Shown: positions 24,270 through 34,087 of the stretch, piece after piece | Position numbering within the stretch: the stretch's first letter is position 1 | Layout: the number at the start of each line of letters is the position of its first letter | Origin: an uncultured Acetatifactor sp. | GTDB taxonomy: Bacteria; Bacillota; Clostridia; Lachnospirales; Lachnospiraceae | Assembly (NCBI GenBank): GCA_910583845.1 | Contig: CAJUAB010000004.1 | Span: forward strand, 116,584 to 180,583 | Direction: 5' to 3' | DNA: 64,000 nt | Translations under genes and position numbers: made by a program | The notes under the pieces: model-generated | What the model was told of the DNA's origin: nothing | Seen by the model: only the letters and a program-made list of their open reading frames with translations | The model's database searches: none

Positions 24270-26651
24270 TCAGCCCTTCGCTGCCGCTTCCCGGTTCTTT
24301 CCGTTCCCATCTCTTCGCTGCCGCTTCCCGGTTCTCCGCCGCTCCAGCCTGTACAGGAGAATCAGCCCTATGCCGGACCCCAGGGACACCGCCTCCGCCA
24401 GCCGCCAGTACCAGGGGCTGACAAAAGCTGCCCGCACGGTCCCCTCATAGCCCGGAGGGACGCTCACATGCACCGTTTGATTCTCCCCTGCGTACACGGG
24501 CAGTCTCTCTCCCGTATCCCGGTCCCAGGCCCGGTAGCCTTTATAATACAGCAGGGGCAGATCCAGGCTGCCATTCTCCCCGCCCGGATTCCGGCAGCTT
24601 ACCTCCATCGTCAGAGGCCCCTGTTCACTGCCTTCGATCTCCACGGTCCCACCGGCGACAGGAGGCCGCCAGAGCAGCTTTGACGCGTCCGTACCGTAGG
24701 GAAGATACTCCTGGCCGGCAATGTACCCGCTTCCCATCCCCTCCGCATTATAGATTTTCACAAATTTCGTTTTGTGTACAAGATCATCCAGCATAAGCAT
24801 GCTGGTCAGGACCGTAAGCCCTGCCATCACGCCGCAGAAACCGATTTTCCAGCCTGCCCGCGGCTGGTTGAAAGCCGCCCGGGCCAGCACTCCCGCCACC
24901 AGCACGGCGCAGATCCCCGCGATCATCAACAGACGCTCCGGAAATTGCAGACTGGATACCAGTGTTGCCGTGATTCTGCACAGGAACTGAATGCCGTTCC
25001 AGGGAAACACAGACAGGCTCATAAACATGGCCAGCGCCGCGAATCCCAGAGCGATATTGCCCAGGGCCAGATATCTCTCCCCCAGTCCGCCCCGCTCCCG
25101 CAGGGTTTTCCTGCCCAGCATCCGCAGATAACACCACAGCAGCAGGCAGGCCAGCAGACCGAAGCCGATCCCCACCGGCATGGCGTTTACCATTCCTTCC
25201 TCCGCGGGAAACACACTGCCTCCGGCAAAGGGATAGATGGAAAACAGATGTGCCGGATACAGCCCCCTCTCCTGTATGGTCCGCTCGTAGACATGATGTA
25301 TGATGAAATCCCCGGTAAACATATAGTCCAGAAAGGGAACGATGAACCACGCCGCCAGCAGCAGACTGCCAAGGAGCGCCTTGGCAAGCGCCAGAAATGT
25401 CTCCCTGCAAAGCACCTTTTTCCACAACAAAACACACAGGAGAACCGTAAATCCCCCCACCAGCTCACAGGTCAGCATATGCGTCTGGACAATCCCCGCC
25501 ATGCCGACAGTCAGCGGGAGGAAACACCACCTGTAGGCTCTCGCCTTATGATCCTCCGTGAAAACCCGCCAGAAGCCATAGGCGATCAGCGGCAGGAACA
25601 TCATGCCCAGCGCCTCCCCCAGCGAGCCGCGCATATACAGTTTGTACAGCCGGTACAGCGACAGCGTATAAAGCATGCTGCACAGCAATCCGATATAAGG
25701 GTGCCCGAAGATTCTGCGGAAGCAATAATAAGCCAGCCAGGCCGTGGCCAGATTGACACAGAGTATAAACATGCGGTAACTGGTGGTCACCGTAAAGCCC
25801 ACGATCCGAAACAGCGCCGCCGGAAGAAGCAGCGTCTGCCCGTAGAAAACGGCATCCGCATAGCCGTAATCCTGTAGCCACCGGGGGGCGATCCGGACGG
25901 GAAACTGCCCCGACACAATCCCGTCTTTCAGCCCTTCGATCCGCATCAGATGGTATCCCACATCCCCGCTGGACAGAATATAGTCCGTCATCAGGGGCAA
26001 AGAGGCGAACACGGTGATCAGTCCCAGGCCAAAGACCACCGTCTTACGGACTTCCCCGATCCCGTACTGCCTGTCAAAAGCGCGCCACAGCCAGACCCCG
26101 TCAACCAGCATACTCACCGTCAGCACCGCAAACAGCCAGATCCGCTGCAAGGCATTGTTCCGCGCCAGGATCAGTCCCCGCACGGCCAGGTTCCCGCCGC
26201 TGTGGACGGCGCGTATCTCCATTCCCTCCGTATCCCGGAGCAGCCACATCATAAAACCGGTCTCCTGCCGTCCGCTGTAAAGCACCTCCCCGTTGGTAAA
26301 AAGATGTCTGAAACCCACAGTGGTGTCGCTCACCCGGCACATATTGACTCCGTCCACGTCCGTCTCATAGAGCAGACGGACCTCATATGTGCCCGCGGGA
26401 ACGGAAATATTCCGGAAGACCACAAAGTCCTCCTGCAGCGGGACCTCCGCGCCGGCCACACAGGCCCCCCGCTCCGCGTCATATTCCCCCAGTGTGGAGG
26501 CCGTGGACGCGTCATATTGATACACCCCGTTTTTGCCGAACAGCCCCGCCGCAGCCAGCGCCACGGCCAGGACTTCCAGAGCCAGCAACACCCAAAACGA
26601 CTTCCTGCGCTGTATCCCCAATCCGGCGATCTTACTCCCCATTCGCTCCAC
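24270..26651 (-). CDS. Large GT-C-like membrane protein (YfhO/PTPS-related type)
   Basis: 793 aa from a GTG at 26649-26651 with GGAGGTAGAGACA upstream; an earlier GTG at 26681 and an ATG at 26642 are alternatives. A first membrane helix, an extracytoplasmic beta-rich insert of about 130 residues, then about eleven helices. The loop LSSGDVGYHLMRIEGLKDGI with its Asp and His is of the kind found in GT-C enzymes of the PTPS-related/YfhO group. The C-terminus is a soluble stretch rich in charged repeats (RRTGKRQRRDGNGKNRE) encoded by a duplicated 23-bp sequence near 24278-24336. Likely transfers a lipid-linked sugar outside the membrane. It lies 5 nt after the GT2 gene. Confidence 0.7.
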   Translation of the reverse strand: MERMGSKIAGLGIQRRKSFWVLLALEVLAVALAAAGLFGKNGVYQYDASTASTLGEYDAERGACVAGAEVPLQEDFVVFRNISVPAGTYEVRLLYETDVDGVNMCRVSDTTVGFRHLFTNGEVLYSGRQETGFMMWLLRDTEGMEIRAVHSGGNLAVRGLILARNNALQRIWLFAVLTVSMLVDGVWLWRAFDRQYGIGEVRKTVVFGLGLITVFASLPLMTDYILSSGDVGYHLMRIEGLKDGIVSGQFPVRIAPRWLQDYGYADAVFYGQTLLLPAALFRIVGFTVTTSYRMFILCVNLATAWLAYYCFRRIFGHPYIGLLCSMLYTLSLYRLYKLYMRGSLGEALGMMFLPLIAYGFWRVFTEDHKARAYRWCFLPLTVGMAGIVQTHMLTCELVGGFTVLLCVLLWKKVLCRETFLALAKALLGSLLLAAWFIVPFLDYMFTGDFIIHHVYERTIQERGLYPAHLFSIYPFAGGSVFPAEEGMVNAMPVGIGFGLLACLLLWCYLRMLGRKTLRERGGLGERYLALGNIALGFAALAMFMSLSVFPWNGIQFLCRITATLVSSLQFPERLLMIAGICAVLVAGVLARAAFNQPRAGWKIGFCGVMAGLTVLTSMLMLDDLVHKTKFVKIYNAEGMGSGYIAGQEYLPYGTDASKLLWRPPVAGGTVEIEGSEQGPLTMEVSCRNPGGENGSLDLPLLYYKGYRAWDRDTGERLPVYAGENQTVHVSVPPGYEGTVRAAFVSPWYWRLAEAVSLGSGIGLILLYRLERRRTGKRQRRDGNGKNREAAAKG

Positions 26652-26656
26652 TGTCT

Positions 26657-27685
26657 CTACCTCCGTAGTCTCTTCTTCCACCGCCTGACCCGGACCTTAA
26701 GCCCGTAATAGTAGAAAAAACGCGCGTCCGACCGCATCTGCAAAGCGATCATCCGCTGCTCTTCCGGGTCCGTGTACTGCCTGTAATAGACATTCTCCTG
26801 AAATTCGGGAAAAGCCTCCCGGATGCCCCGGCCCAGTTCCTTCACAAAGGCCAGCTTTCGGCGGGGGCATCCCAGCATATAGGAGAACAATGTCACCGCG
26901 TAGTACAATTCCGTAAAACGGTACTGGATTTCCGGATAGTACGTCTCCAGAAATCCCCGCTCCCGGCACTGTCTCAGCATCAGCTGCGCCGCCGCCATCC
27001 TGTCCCGGCATTTCTCCTCGGACACATGGTGTACCGTGGAGGACTGGCGCTGGTAATAGTAGTACAGCGGTTCCTCCACCCTCTCAAAGCGGGTAAAGTA
27101 CAAAGACCAAACGGGCCCCGCGCAGTTGTCCTCATAGAAGATTCCCTCCGGAAAATCCAGGTGATTTTCCACAATTACCCGGCGCCTGTAAATCTTGATG
27201 ACCATGCTGCCGGAACGCATAATCAATTTTCCGTGCCGCTCCCGGTCAAGCGCCCCGGTCTGCTCCGCCGAGTTATTCCGCACCACCCGTCCCACCTCGA
27301 AGGTGTGGGAATCCACCAGGCTGTAGTCGCAGCCCACCATATCCGCGCCGGTCTCCCGGGCCCGGCGCAGCAGCTTTTCGTAGTAGTCCGGCGTCACCCA
27401 GTCATCGCTGTCGATAAATCCCACCCATTCCCCCGTGGCGGCCCCAAGCCCCGTATTCTTGGCACCGCCCTGCCGTCTGTTTACCTCATGGGCCAGCACC
27501 CGCACCTTCTCCGGGTATCTGCCCTCGTATTCCCGCAGAATCTCCAGGGAATTGTCCGTGGAGGCATCGTCCACCGCGATGATCTCATAGTCGGATATGG
27601 TCTGGTTTATCAGACTGTCCAGGCAGAATCGCAGTTTTCCCTCCCCGGCCATATTGTAAACCGGCACAATCACACTCAGTTCCAC
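26657..27685 (-). CDS. Family 2 glycosyltransferase
   Basis: 342 aa, ATG 27685, overlapping the ABC transporter stop by 10 nt. GT2 signatures: LSVIVPVYNMAGEG, AVDDASTDNS, GAKNTGLGAATGEW and VGFIDSDDWVTPDY (DxD metal motif). No membrane helix. It resembles cytoplasmic capsular or teichoic glycosyltransferases. Translationally coupled to the candidate flippase, so it probably acts on the unit that this flippase exports. Confidence 0.85.
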   Translation of the reverse strand: MELSVIVPVYNMAGEGKLRFCLDSLINQTISDYEIIAVDDASTDNSLEILREYEGRYPEKVRVLAHEVNRRQGGAKNTGLGAATGEWVGFIDSDDWVTPDYYEKLLRRARETGADMVGCDYSLVDSHTFEVGRVVRNNSAEQTGALDRERHGKLIMRSGSMVIKIYRRRVIVENHLDFPEGIFYEDNCAGPVWSLYFTRFERVEEPLYYYYQRQSSTVHHVSEEKCRDRMAAAQLMLRQCRERGFLETYYPEIQYRFTELYYAVTLFSYMLGCPRRKLAFVKELGRGIREAFPEFQENVYYRQYTDPEEQRMIALQMRSDARFFYYYGLKVRVRRWKKRLRR

Positions 27686-29433
27686 GGAAGTTCTCCTCTC
27701 TCCACCACGGCCCTGCCGTCCTGCACCCGGTACACCAGATCACATTTCTCGATGGTCTGCAACCTGTGGGCGATGATAATCAGGGTCTTGCGGCCCTGGA
27801 AACGATTGATGGATTCCATGATGGCCGCCTCGGTGTCATTGTCCAGAGCCGAGGTGGCCTCGTCCAGAATCAGCACCTCCGGATCGTGGTACAACGCCCT
27901 GGCGATGCCGATGCGCTGCCGCTGTCCGCCGGATAAGCGGATACCCCTCTCCCCGATGCTGGTCTCAAGGCCCTGGGGCAGCGTTCTGATAAATTCGTCC
28001 AGCTGGGCCTCCCGCAGGGCCTCCCAAAGCCTGTCCTCGTCAATTTTCTCCTCCGGTACGCCGAAACACACATTTCTGCGTATGGTGTCATCCAGCATGA
28101 AAATCATCTGGGGAATATAGCCCACATTTTTAAGCCAGGCCCGGTAGCGGGTCATCACATCCACGCCGTCCGCCGTGATCTGTCCCTCCTGTACCTGCAA
28201 GAGCCCCAGCAGAATATCCACCACCGTACTCTTGCCCGCGCCGGAGGTCCCCACGATTCCCACGCTCTTTCCGATGGGAATTGTCAGGTCCGCATGGTCG
28301 AAAATCCTTTTCTCCGTGCCCGGATAGGCGTAGACGATCCCCTTTAAGTCAATCCGCTCCCGCACCGGCAGCTTCTCGTCCGTGTCCGTGGCATAACTCA
28401 TGTCCACGTTCTCCCCGCTGATCTCCTGCCGCAGATCATCGCTCACCGCCATCAGAAAAGGCTCGCAGAACGCAATCTTGTTCATCTGGTTATTGATGCG
28501 GTTGACACAGGGCAGAAGGGCTATGGCCGCCGCGGCGAAAGCCGTCAGGGTGGTGACCATATCCGTGCTGCTGACGCCGTTTGTCATCATATAGATCACA
28601 TAACCGATCATACAGGCCACGCACACCGTCTCAATGAGCAGCTTGGGCGTCTGGCTGTAGAGATCGTTTTTCCGGGCGGCGCTCACATACCCGTTGCCGC
28701 ATTTCAGATACTCGTCCACAAAATACTGTTCCTTACAGGCAATCTTGATCTCCTTGACCCCCTGCACCGTCTGGGATATCCATTTCAGCAGGCCGCTGTA
28801 GCAGTCCTGGTGCTGGCCCGCCACTTTCTGCAGCACAGGCTTGAGCACCCATTTGATAGCCGCCAGCAGCAGAATCATCACCGCGGCCAGCAGAATCGTC
28901 ATCACCGCGTCCTTGACCAGCAGAAAACCCACCAGGAACAGAAACACAATACAGTCGGAGGTCAGCTGCAGCAGCGCCAGGATCAGCGCGTACATGTTGT
29001 TGACATTGGCCGTGATATTCCGCTGGATCACCGCCGTGTCCGCGTTCAGATAGAACTCATAGCCGCGGCGCAGATAATTGCGCATCATCCGCTCGGAGGT
29101 GCGGAACTGATTGGAATAGACAAAAGCCAGCGTGGCCCTCTGTTCAAAAAAGAGGAACGCATTCTTGAGGATATACACCAGCACCAGTCCCAGCATGACC
29201 ATCACGGAAAACCGCAGCTGTGAACCGCCTCCAAACAGCAGGTAAGCCTCATGGAGCAGCCCCGGCTTCTCGAACGCCTCCCTGTCCATAACGGTCTGCA
29301 CCACAGACAGAATCATTCCCACTCCCAGGGTCTGCAGCCCGGCGCTGACCACCATCAGCGCCACCAGCCCCCCCATAGCGCGCTTCTGCGTTTTTTCCAA
29401 CAAAATATTCAGCTTTTTCAGAATATGTCCCAT
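27676..29433 (-). CDS. PglK/MsbA-like ABC exporter, candidate lipid-linked oligosaccharide flippase
   Basis: 585 aa, ATG 29433. N-terminal six-helix membrane domain (about 1-330), C-terminal ATPase with Walker A GTSGAGKST, signature LSGGQRQRIGIARAL, Walker B VLILDEATSALD and switch His in IIIAHRL. The fused TMD-NBD form and the N-terminal ILLEKTQKRAM resemble PglK-type exporters, which flip undecaprenyl-linked glycans. No Wzx or Wzm/Wzt is seen elsewhere in the window, so this is the best candidate exporter for the repeat unit assembled here. Follows the GT52-like gene by 55 nt. Confidence 0.85.
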   Translation of the reverse strand: MGHILKKLNILLEKTQKRAMGGLVALMVVSAGLQTLGVGMILSVVQTVMDREAFEKPGLLHEAYLLFGGGSQLRFSVMVMLGLVLVYILKNAFLFFEQRATLAFVYSNQFRTSERMMRNYLRRGYEFYLNADTAVIQRNITANVNNMYALILALLQLTSDCIVFLFLVGFLLVKDAVMTILLAAVMILLLAAIKWVLKPVLQKVAGQHQDCYSGLLKWISQTVQGVKEIKIACKEQYFVDEYLKCGNGYVSAARKNDLYSQTPKLLIETVCVACMIGYVIYMMTNGVSSTDMVTTLTAFAAAAIALLPCVNRINNQMNKIAFCEPFLMAVSDDLRQEISGENVDMSYATDTDEKLPVRERIDLKGIVYAYPGTEKRIFDHADLTIPIGKSVGIVGTSGAGKSTVVDILLGLLQVQEGQITADGVDVMTRYRAWLKNVGYIPQMIFMLDDTIRRNVCFGVPEEKIDEDRLWEALREAQLDEFIRTLPQGLETSIGERGIRLSGGQRQRIGIARALYHDPEVLILDEATSALDNDTEAAIMESINRFQGRKTLIIIAHRLQTIEKCDLVYRVQDGRAVVERGELPWN

Positions 29434-29488
29434 AGATTTATACTCTCAATTCTGTCTGTTTTCCCGGCCCTGATCAAGGGGCCTGTTC

Positions 29489-30571
29489 TCAGATCTGCTC
29501 GTTCTGCCTGTGTACCAGCGGGTCCTCATACTTGTCCATAAACGACTCTCCCAGCCGCACTTTCTCGTCCGCGAACCGGATGGCCCCCACCTCCGTCAGC
29601 ACCGCCACCACCTTTTTGAAGTGAATCCCCGGGAAAAAATTCAGCATCTCCATGGGCACTGTGGCGTCAAACTGGGGATACTCCCCGAACAGAGTCCGGT
29701 AGTCCAGCTCGTCCCTGGGATGGGGTTTTATAAAAATCTTTCCCTCCGGCTCAAAGCGCGCGATGATATCCTTAAAGATCCTCTCCCGGACCTCAAGGCT
29801 GCACAGCGGGTCTGTCAGAATCAGAATTTTGTCCTGTCTCCGGACATCCCCTCCCTCCCCGGCGCACAGCTGCGCGCGCAGGCTCTCCATGTCGCGCACA
29901 AAAGCTCTTAAAATGAGTTCCTTATCCTCCTGGGTCAGTTTCTCCACCATCTCCTGCCGGGGCTGCTGGATATACTTCCGGTAAGGATATTTGAGAAGGG
30001 AAATATCATTGACCTCCATATCCATACAGTATTTCCCATATCCGTTCTGAATAAAAATCAGATTGCATCTCTCGGACAAAAAGGCTTTCAGTCCGAAGTG
30101 TCCCCGGTTGTCATAACGGGCCGCGTCATAATTTTTCAGACAGTTCAGTCCGTCCTCCAACGCATGATAGGGAATCTTGTACACGTTCAGATAGTAACCG
30201 ATGGGGTCCGAATCACAATACACATAGATTTCACCGTACTCCCGCAGATTCACCGGGATCGAGGGGGCCAGGGCCCGGGCGAACTTTCTGGTAAAAAGGA
30301 CTCTGTTTATGAGATTTTTCACCAGATTCCCCGTATCCTGCCGGTATCTGGCCAGTTCCGGGAAGGCCGTGTCCCGTTTTTCGTCAAACTCCACCACCGC
30401 CTCAAACAATCCCACGGCCTCCACCCTTTCTTTCAGCCGCTCGAAATTTATGGACAGATTGCTGAGTACCAGCGTGGCCTGTCCCCGCTGCCCCTTAGGG
30501 CGGGTCAGTTCTTTTAAAAATGTCACATATACATGATAATAGGTGTGACAGATATAGATCCGTTCCTTCAT
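29489..30571 (-). CDS. GT52-like sialyltransferase-family protein, candidate pseudaminyltransferase
   Basis: 360 aa from MKERIYICHTYYHVYV (ATG 30571) with GAGGGC 8 nt upstream; the longer frame to 30769 is upstream of the promoter. N-terminal ICHTYYHVYVTFL is typical of GT52. It shows the two hallmark motifs of bacterial sialyltransferases: D/E-D/E-G in HALEDGLN and HP in IKPHPRDELDY. GT52 enzymes use CMP-sialic acid. No sialic acid synthesis genes are seen here, whereas all CMP-pseudaminic acid genes are, so CMP-Pse is the likely donor (inference). First gene of the operon that includes pseF, pseH, pseI and pseG. Confidence 0.8.
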   Translation of the reverse strand: MKERIYICHTYYHVYVTFLKELTRPKGQRGQATLVLSNLSINFERLKERVEAVGLFEAVVEFDEKRDTAFPELARYRQDTGNLVKNLINRVLFTRKFARALAPSIPVNLREYGEIYVYCDSDPIGYYLNVYKIPYHALEDGLNCLKNYDAARYDNRGHFGLKAFLSERCNLIFIQNGYGKYCMDMEVNDISLLKYPYRKYIQQPRQEMVEKLTQEDKELILRAFVRDMESLRAQLCAGEGGDVRRQDKILILTDPLCSLEVRERIFKDIIARFEPEGKIFIKPHPRDELDYRTLFGEYPQFDATVPMEMLNFFPGIHFKKVVAVLTEVGAIRFADEKVRLGESFMDKYEDPLVHRQNEQI

Positions 30572-30614
30572 ATAAAAAAGCCCTCGCATGATTAACCGTG
30601 TTGCATTTCGGGAT

Positions 30615-30642
30615 ATTATAGCATATTTTACCAGATTGTGAA
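30615..30642 (-). promoter_or_regulatory. Sigma-A promoter of the GT52-to-Gtr-II operon
   Basis: Minus strand: -35 TTCACA (30637-30642), 16-nt spacer, -10 TATAAT (30615-30620), about 44 nt upstream of the GT52-like ATG. Confidence 0.75.
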
Positions 30643-30719
30643 AGCGTGTAACGGACGAAAAGCCATAAAAGAATAAGCGCCGCGGGACAGCCTGCGGCGA
30701 AGCCGGACGCCATCTGTTT

Positions 30720-32192
30720 TCATGTCTGGCTCTCTCCGGCGGGCTCCAGCCTGTAAATCGCGAAATCATAATACATATAGTGAAACCGGAATGCCAGCTC
30801 GCAGCTGTAGAAAGGACTGAAACCGGGCAGATCCCTTTCCGTGAAAGCGTACAGCCAGATCGTCCCCTTCACATCCTCCAGCTGCTCCCACCGGGTAAAT
30901 ACCGTCGTATTCTGAAAGGGGGAGAACGAGGGCAGGTAGCCATAGACCATATAGGGACGCTCCGGGTGATAAATATTCAGGTACAGGGTGTGGATATCCG
31001 TGGCCATAATCAGATCCTCCTCCTGCACGTTTTCCTCATAGAACTTCTGATATTCCGCAAGTCCCCTGTCGTACTCCAGCCCTGACTCAGACCTGTACTG
31101 CATGACAAAACATATCAGAAAAGTCAGCATCACCGCCGCCCTGATCCTGCGGGACGAAATCTGCCTCATGCCCGCCGCGTACCACAGAGCCAGAGCCCCG
31201 AATCCCGGGAAGATATAGCGGCCCAGAAAGCAGGGAGTCACATAATAGGACAGCAGGCAGCCCGTCAACGCGGTGAGCCCCAGAATCCCCATCCCCCAGG
31301 CCGGAATACGGCTCCCGCCGCGTCTCATGCCGTCCACCGCGTAATAGCCGAGAAACAGAGTGAGCGCCATGCCCAGATAAACCACCAAAGTGATGGGCGT
31401 GTCCATAGCCGAAAACCACTCCTTGCAGTAGTCCATCAGCGTGTACAAATCAGGAATGAACAATTCCTCATTGGCTCCCGCGGAAGTGATTCTGGACTGC
31501 ATCTGCCGGTATAGGACTGTCAGCCATGCCATGTAGCAGGCCGCCACCGCCAGCCCGCTCCCCAGATACCATTTTATCAGGGCGGTCTTTTTCTGCCGCA
31601 GCAGCGCCCCCAGGAGAATCAGATACAGAAAAAGGGTCTGGATCATCGTGAATGTGTGGCTATAGACGCTGCCAATGCTGCACAGGCAGAAACAGATCCA
31701 TCTCTTTCCTGTGGACCTTCGCAGGATCGCGCAGGCCAGCAGCCCGGCGGCGGTAAAAAAGAACAGCCCCATGGCGTACATCCGGGCATTGCCCGCCTGA
31801 ACGCACATGCCGGGCATCAGCAGTGAGAACAGCATAAAGTACACCGCCGTCACTTCGTCAAACAAGTATTTCACACCATATTTCCCCAGAAACAGATACG
31901 CCTCCATAAAGAGCAGAGAGAACAGCTTCAGGGACCAGAAGCGCGTTCCTCCGCCGCACAGCGTATAGAACCCTTTCAGCAGTACATAGTAAAATGGGGC
32001 ATGCACATCCTGAGCGGTAATCTCCAAAAGTTCCCTGAGCGGATGGGAGATCAGCGCCGCCGTATATCCCTCGTCATACCACAGATTGTCGGTGACACAC
32101 AGCGTCCCCCAGAGCGCAAGGCCCAAAAATGGGAGTATATTCCATAAAAAATGGCAAAATTTTTTCTGACTTTGCAAATTCACTTTTCTCAC
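30720..32192 (-). CDS. GT-C (GT39-like) membrane glycosyltransferase
   Basis: 490 aa if it starts at the GTG at 32190-32192 (MRKVNLQSQ) with GGAAGG just upstream; a GTG at 32204 would be nearly leaderless given the promoter at 32216-32244. About eleven membrane segments. The first loop LWYDEGYTAALISHPLRELLE carries the DE motif, and AQDVHAPFYYVLLK the second acidic/His motif, typical of PMT/ArnT-like GT-C enzymes using polyprenyl-phosphate sugars. A soluble C-terminal stretch of about 110 residues follows. Transcribed alone between two divergent genes. Confidence 0.8.
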   Translation of the reverse strand: MRKVNLQSQKKFCHFLWNILPFLGLALWGTLCVTDNLWYDEGYTAALISHPLRELLEITAQDVHAPFYYVLLKGFYTLCGGGTRFWSLKLFSLLFMEAYLFLGKYGVKYLFDEVTAVYFMLFSLLMPGMCVQAGNARMYAMGLFFFTAAGLLACAILRRSTGKRWICFCLCSIGSVYSHTFTMIQTLFLYLILLGALLRQKKTALIKWYLGSGLAVAACYMAWLTVLYRQMQSRITSAGANEELFIPDLYTLMDYCKEWFSAMDTPITLVVYLGMALTLFLGYYAVDGMRRGGSRIPAWGMGILGLTALTGCLLSYYVTPCFLGRYIFPGFGALALWYAAGMRQISSRRIRAAVMLTFLICFVMQYRSESGLEYDRGLAEYQKFYEENVQEEDLIMATDIHTLYLNIYHPERPYMVYGYLPSFSPFQNTTVFTRWEQLEDVKGTIWLYAFTERDLPGFSPFYSCELAFRFHYMYYDFAIYRLEPAGESQT

Positions 32193-32215
32193 CGCGCCTT
32201 CCACACATTTATGTA

Positions 32216-32244
32216 AGTATACAATAGAGCCATAACGGATGCAA
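32216..32244 (-). promoter_or_regulatory. Sigma-A promoter of the GT39-like gene
   Basis: Minus strand: -35 TTGCAT (32239-32244), 17-nt spacer, -10 TATACT (32216-32221). Predicted start near 32209. Confidence 0.75.
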
Positions 32245-32276
32245 GTATCAGCAAATATACAGGTAAAAATAATATG

Positions 32277-32305
32277 TTGTATATTTCCCTTCTATCCACT
32301 ATAAT
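32277..32305 (+). promoter_or_regulatory. Sigma-A promoter of the plus-strand GT-C and pseC unit
   Basis: -35 TTGTAT (32277-32282), 17-nt spacer, -10 TATAAT (32300-32305). Divergent from 32216-32244; the -35 boxes are about 32 bp apart. Confidence 0.75.
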
Positions 32306-32408
32306 GAATCTGCAAGACCATGGATCGTCCAAATACGGATTGGCGCAGTACCAGACCATACGGGAGCTTCGCACGAGCTACGCTCGGGATATGGGGATAG
32401 AGGAAAAT

Positions 32409-34007
32409 ATGGAAAAGAAATGGAATATTTTTCATTGTATTTATAACGTGGGACTGCGCTCTGTGCGTTTTCTCACTCTGCTGCTGACAGGCGCGCTGAC
32501 GCTGTGCAGCCTGCTCTGGGGGTATTACGCGGAGGATATGACCACCCAGAAGTCCGTCGCTCACTGGGAACCCGTCCTTTTACATCTGGCGGGTCTGGCA
32601 GTCCTGCTTATATGCCTGTTTGGGCTTATGAAAATCTGCCATCCCGCGGCAGGCAGGCGCAGGTTCCTTCTCCTGTGCGCCGCCATGGCCTGGATCGGTC
32701 TCTGGGGCCTGTTTCTGATATTCTGCGGCAGGAATATCCCAGCCGCGGATTCCGCCAGCGTATACTCCATCGCCCAGGCGCTGGCCTCCGGTCATACACA
32801 GGTCATCCATCCCACGGACTCCTATCTGTCCTACTATCCCCAGCAGATGGGACTTGTGGCCTTTTATGAAATCATAATCCGGCTCTGGAACCTGCTGCCC
32901 ATCCCCTATGCGGCTCACTATATCATACAGTGCGTCAATGTGGCAATGGCCTGCGGCGCTGTATTTTTTCAGTATAAGATTACCTGTCTGCTTTCCCGTG
33001 ACAGCGACAGGGCGGCGTCGGTATATCTGTTTCTGGCCATGCTGAACGCGCCTCTGCTCTTCTACACTTCCTTTGTTTACGGAGAAATTCCTTCTTTCGC
33101 CCTTCTCAGCGGAGGACTTTATCTGCTTTTGAACTATTTACAAAAGGAAAAATTCTCCTCGCGTCACGGATTTCTGTCTCTGACCGGCAGTCTTTTGATG
33201 CTGGTGTCCGGAGTGGCCCTGCGGAAGAACTCTCTGATCGTGATGATTGCCGCCGTTCTCGTGGTCCTGTGGGAATGGACGCGGCAGCGCGGAGCTTCCC
33301 TTCCGGTCTTCGCCGCCCTCCTGGCCGCGGGCTGTCTCACCGTCCAGCCCGCCATACAACGCTTCTATGAATACCGCGCCGGGAATGTGCTGAGCACCGG
33401 CGTTCCCGCCATCTCCTATGTGGCCATGGGGATGCAGGAATCCGACCGGGGAAACGGCTGGTATAATGGCTTTAACTTTGACACCTACGAGGAGAGCCAT
33501 CTGGATACCGCCGTCACTGCCCAGAAAAGCAAAAACGCCATTTCACAATCCCTCTCCGCCTTCCGGGCCTCCCCCGGCTTCGCCTTTCGGTTTTACAGGG
33601 ATAAGTTTCTCTCCCAGTGGACGGACGGCAGCTATTTTTGCAGGCAGGCCACCGCGGCCCACACTGACGGCCGCAGAGATTTTGTGGAGGAATTGTATAC
33701 CGGTACACTGGCCGCCCCCTTTATTCACTATTGTAATATTTACCAGCTGTTGATTTACGGCGGTTCCTTTACCTGCATGCTGGTCCTGTTCCGCCGCAGG
33801 GCGCAGGACCCTACAGTCGGCCTTTCCTTCTATATGGGAATGATTGCCGTCCTGGGAGGCTTTCTGTTCCATATGGTCTGGGAAGCCAACTCCCGCTATA
33901 TCTTCCCCTATTTCCTGCTGTTGCTGCCCTACGCGGCTCTGGGTCTGGAAATGATCCCTGCCCTTTTCAGCAAATCAAAAAAAGATCGTTTTCTCTTTTC
34001 TGTCTGA
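32409..34007 (+). CDS. GT-C-like polytopic membrane protein
   Basis: 532 aa from MEKKWNIFHCIYN (ATG 32409) with AGAGG upstream; the in-frame ATG at 32391 is weaker and the earlier ones lie at or before the promoter. About ten membrane segments. It is a paralogue of the protein at 40239: both share a first-loop Asp (PAADSASVY against VWDQMQVY), the central YVAMGMQ motif, and GGFLFHMVWEANSRYIFPY against GGFLFSILWEAKSRYVLPY. The topology fits a GT-C enzyme using lipid-linked sugar; no biochemical family is recognised. Followed by pseC after 80 nt. Confidence 0.72.
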   Translation: MEKKWNIFHCIYNVGLRSVRFLTLLLTGALTLCSLLWGYYAEDMTTQKSVAHWEPVLLHLAGLAVLLICLFGLMKICHPAAGRRRFLLLCAAMAWIGLWGLFLIFCGRNIPAADSASVYSIAQALASGHTQVIHPTDSYLSYYPQQMGLVAFYEIIIRLWNLLPIPYAAHYIIQCVNVAMACGAVFFQYKITCLLSRDSDRAASVYLFLAMLNAPLLFYTSFVYGEIPSFALLSGGLYLLLNYLQKEKFSSRHGFLSLTGSLLMLVSGVALRKNSLIVMIAAVLVVLWEWTRQRGASLPVFAALLAAGCLTVQPAIQRFYEYRAGNVLSTGVPAISYVAMGMQESDRGNGWYNGFNFDTYEESHLDTAVTAQKSKNAISQSLSAFRASPGFAFRFYRDKFLSQWTDGSYFCRQATAAHTDGRRDFVEELYTGTLAAPFIHYCNIYQLLIYGGSFTCMLVLFRRRAQDPTVGLSFYMGMIAVLGGFLFHMVWEANSRYIFPYFLLLLPYAALGLEMIPALFSKSKKDRFLFSV

Positions 34008-34087
34008 CAGAATGGGTATATAATAAACAAGGCGCAACGCCATATATGGTTCTATTGCTATAAATATCATAGAAAAGAGGTATCAAA

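Noticed and set aside
34019..34024. TATAAT box as a separate promoter for pseC
   Set aside because: No acceptable -35 lies 16-18 nt upstream (TTTTCT at best); pseC is more safely read from the promoter at 32277-32305.
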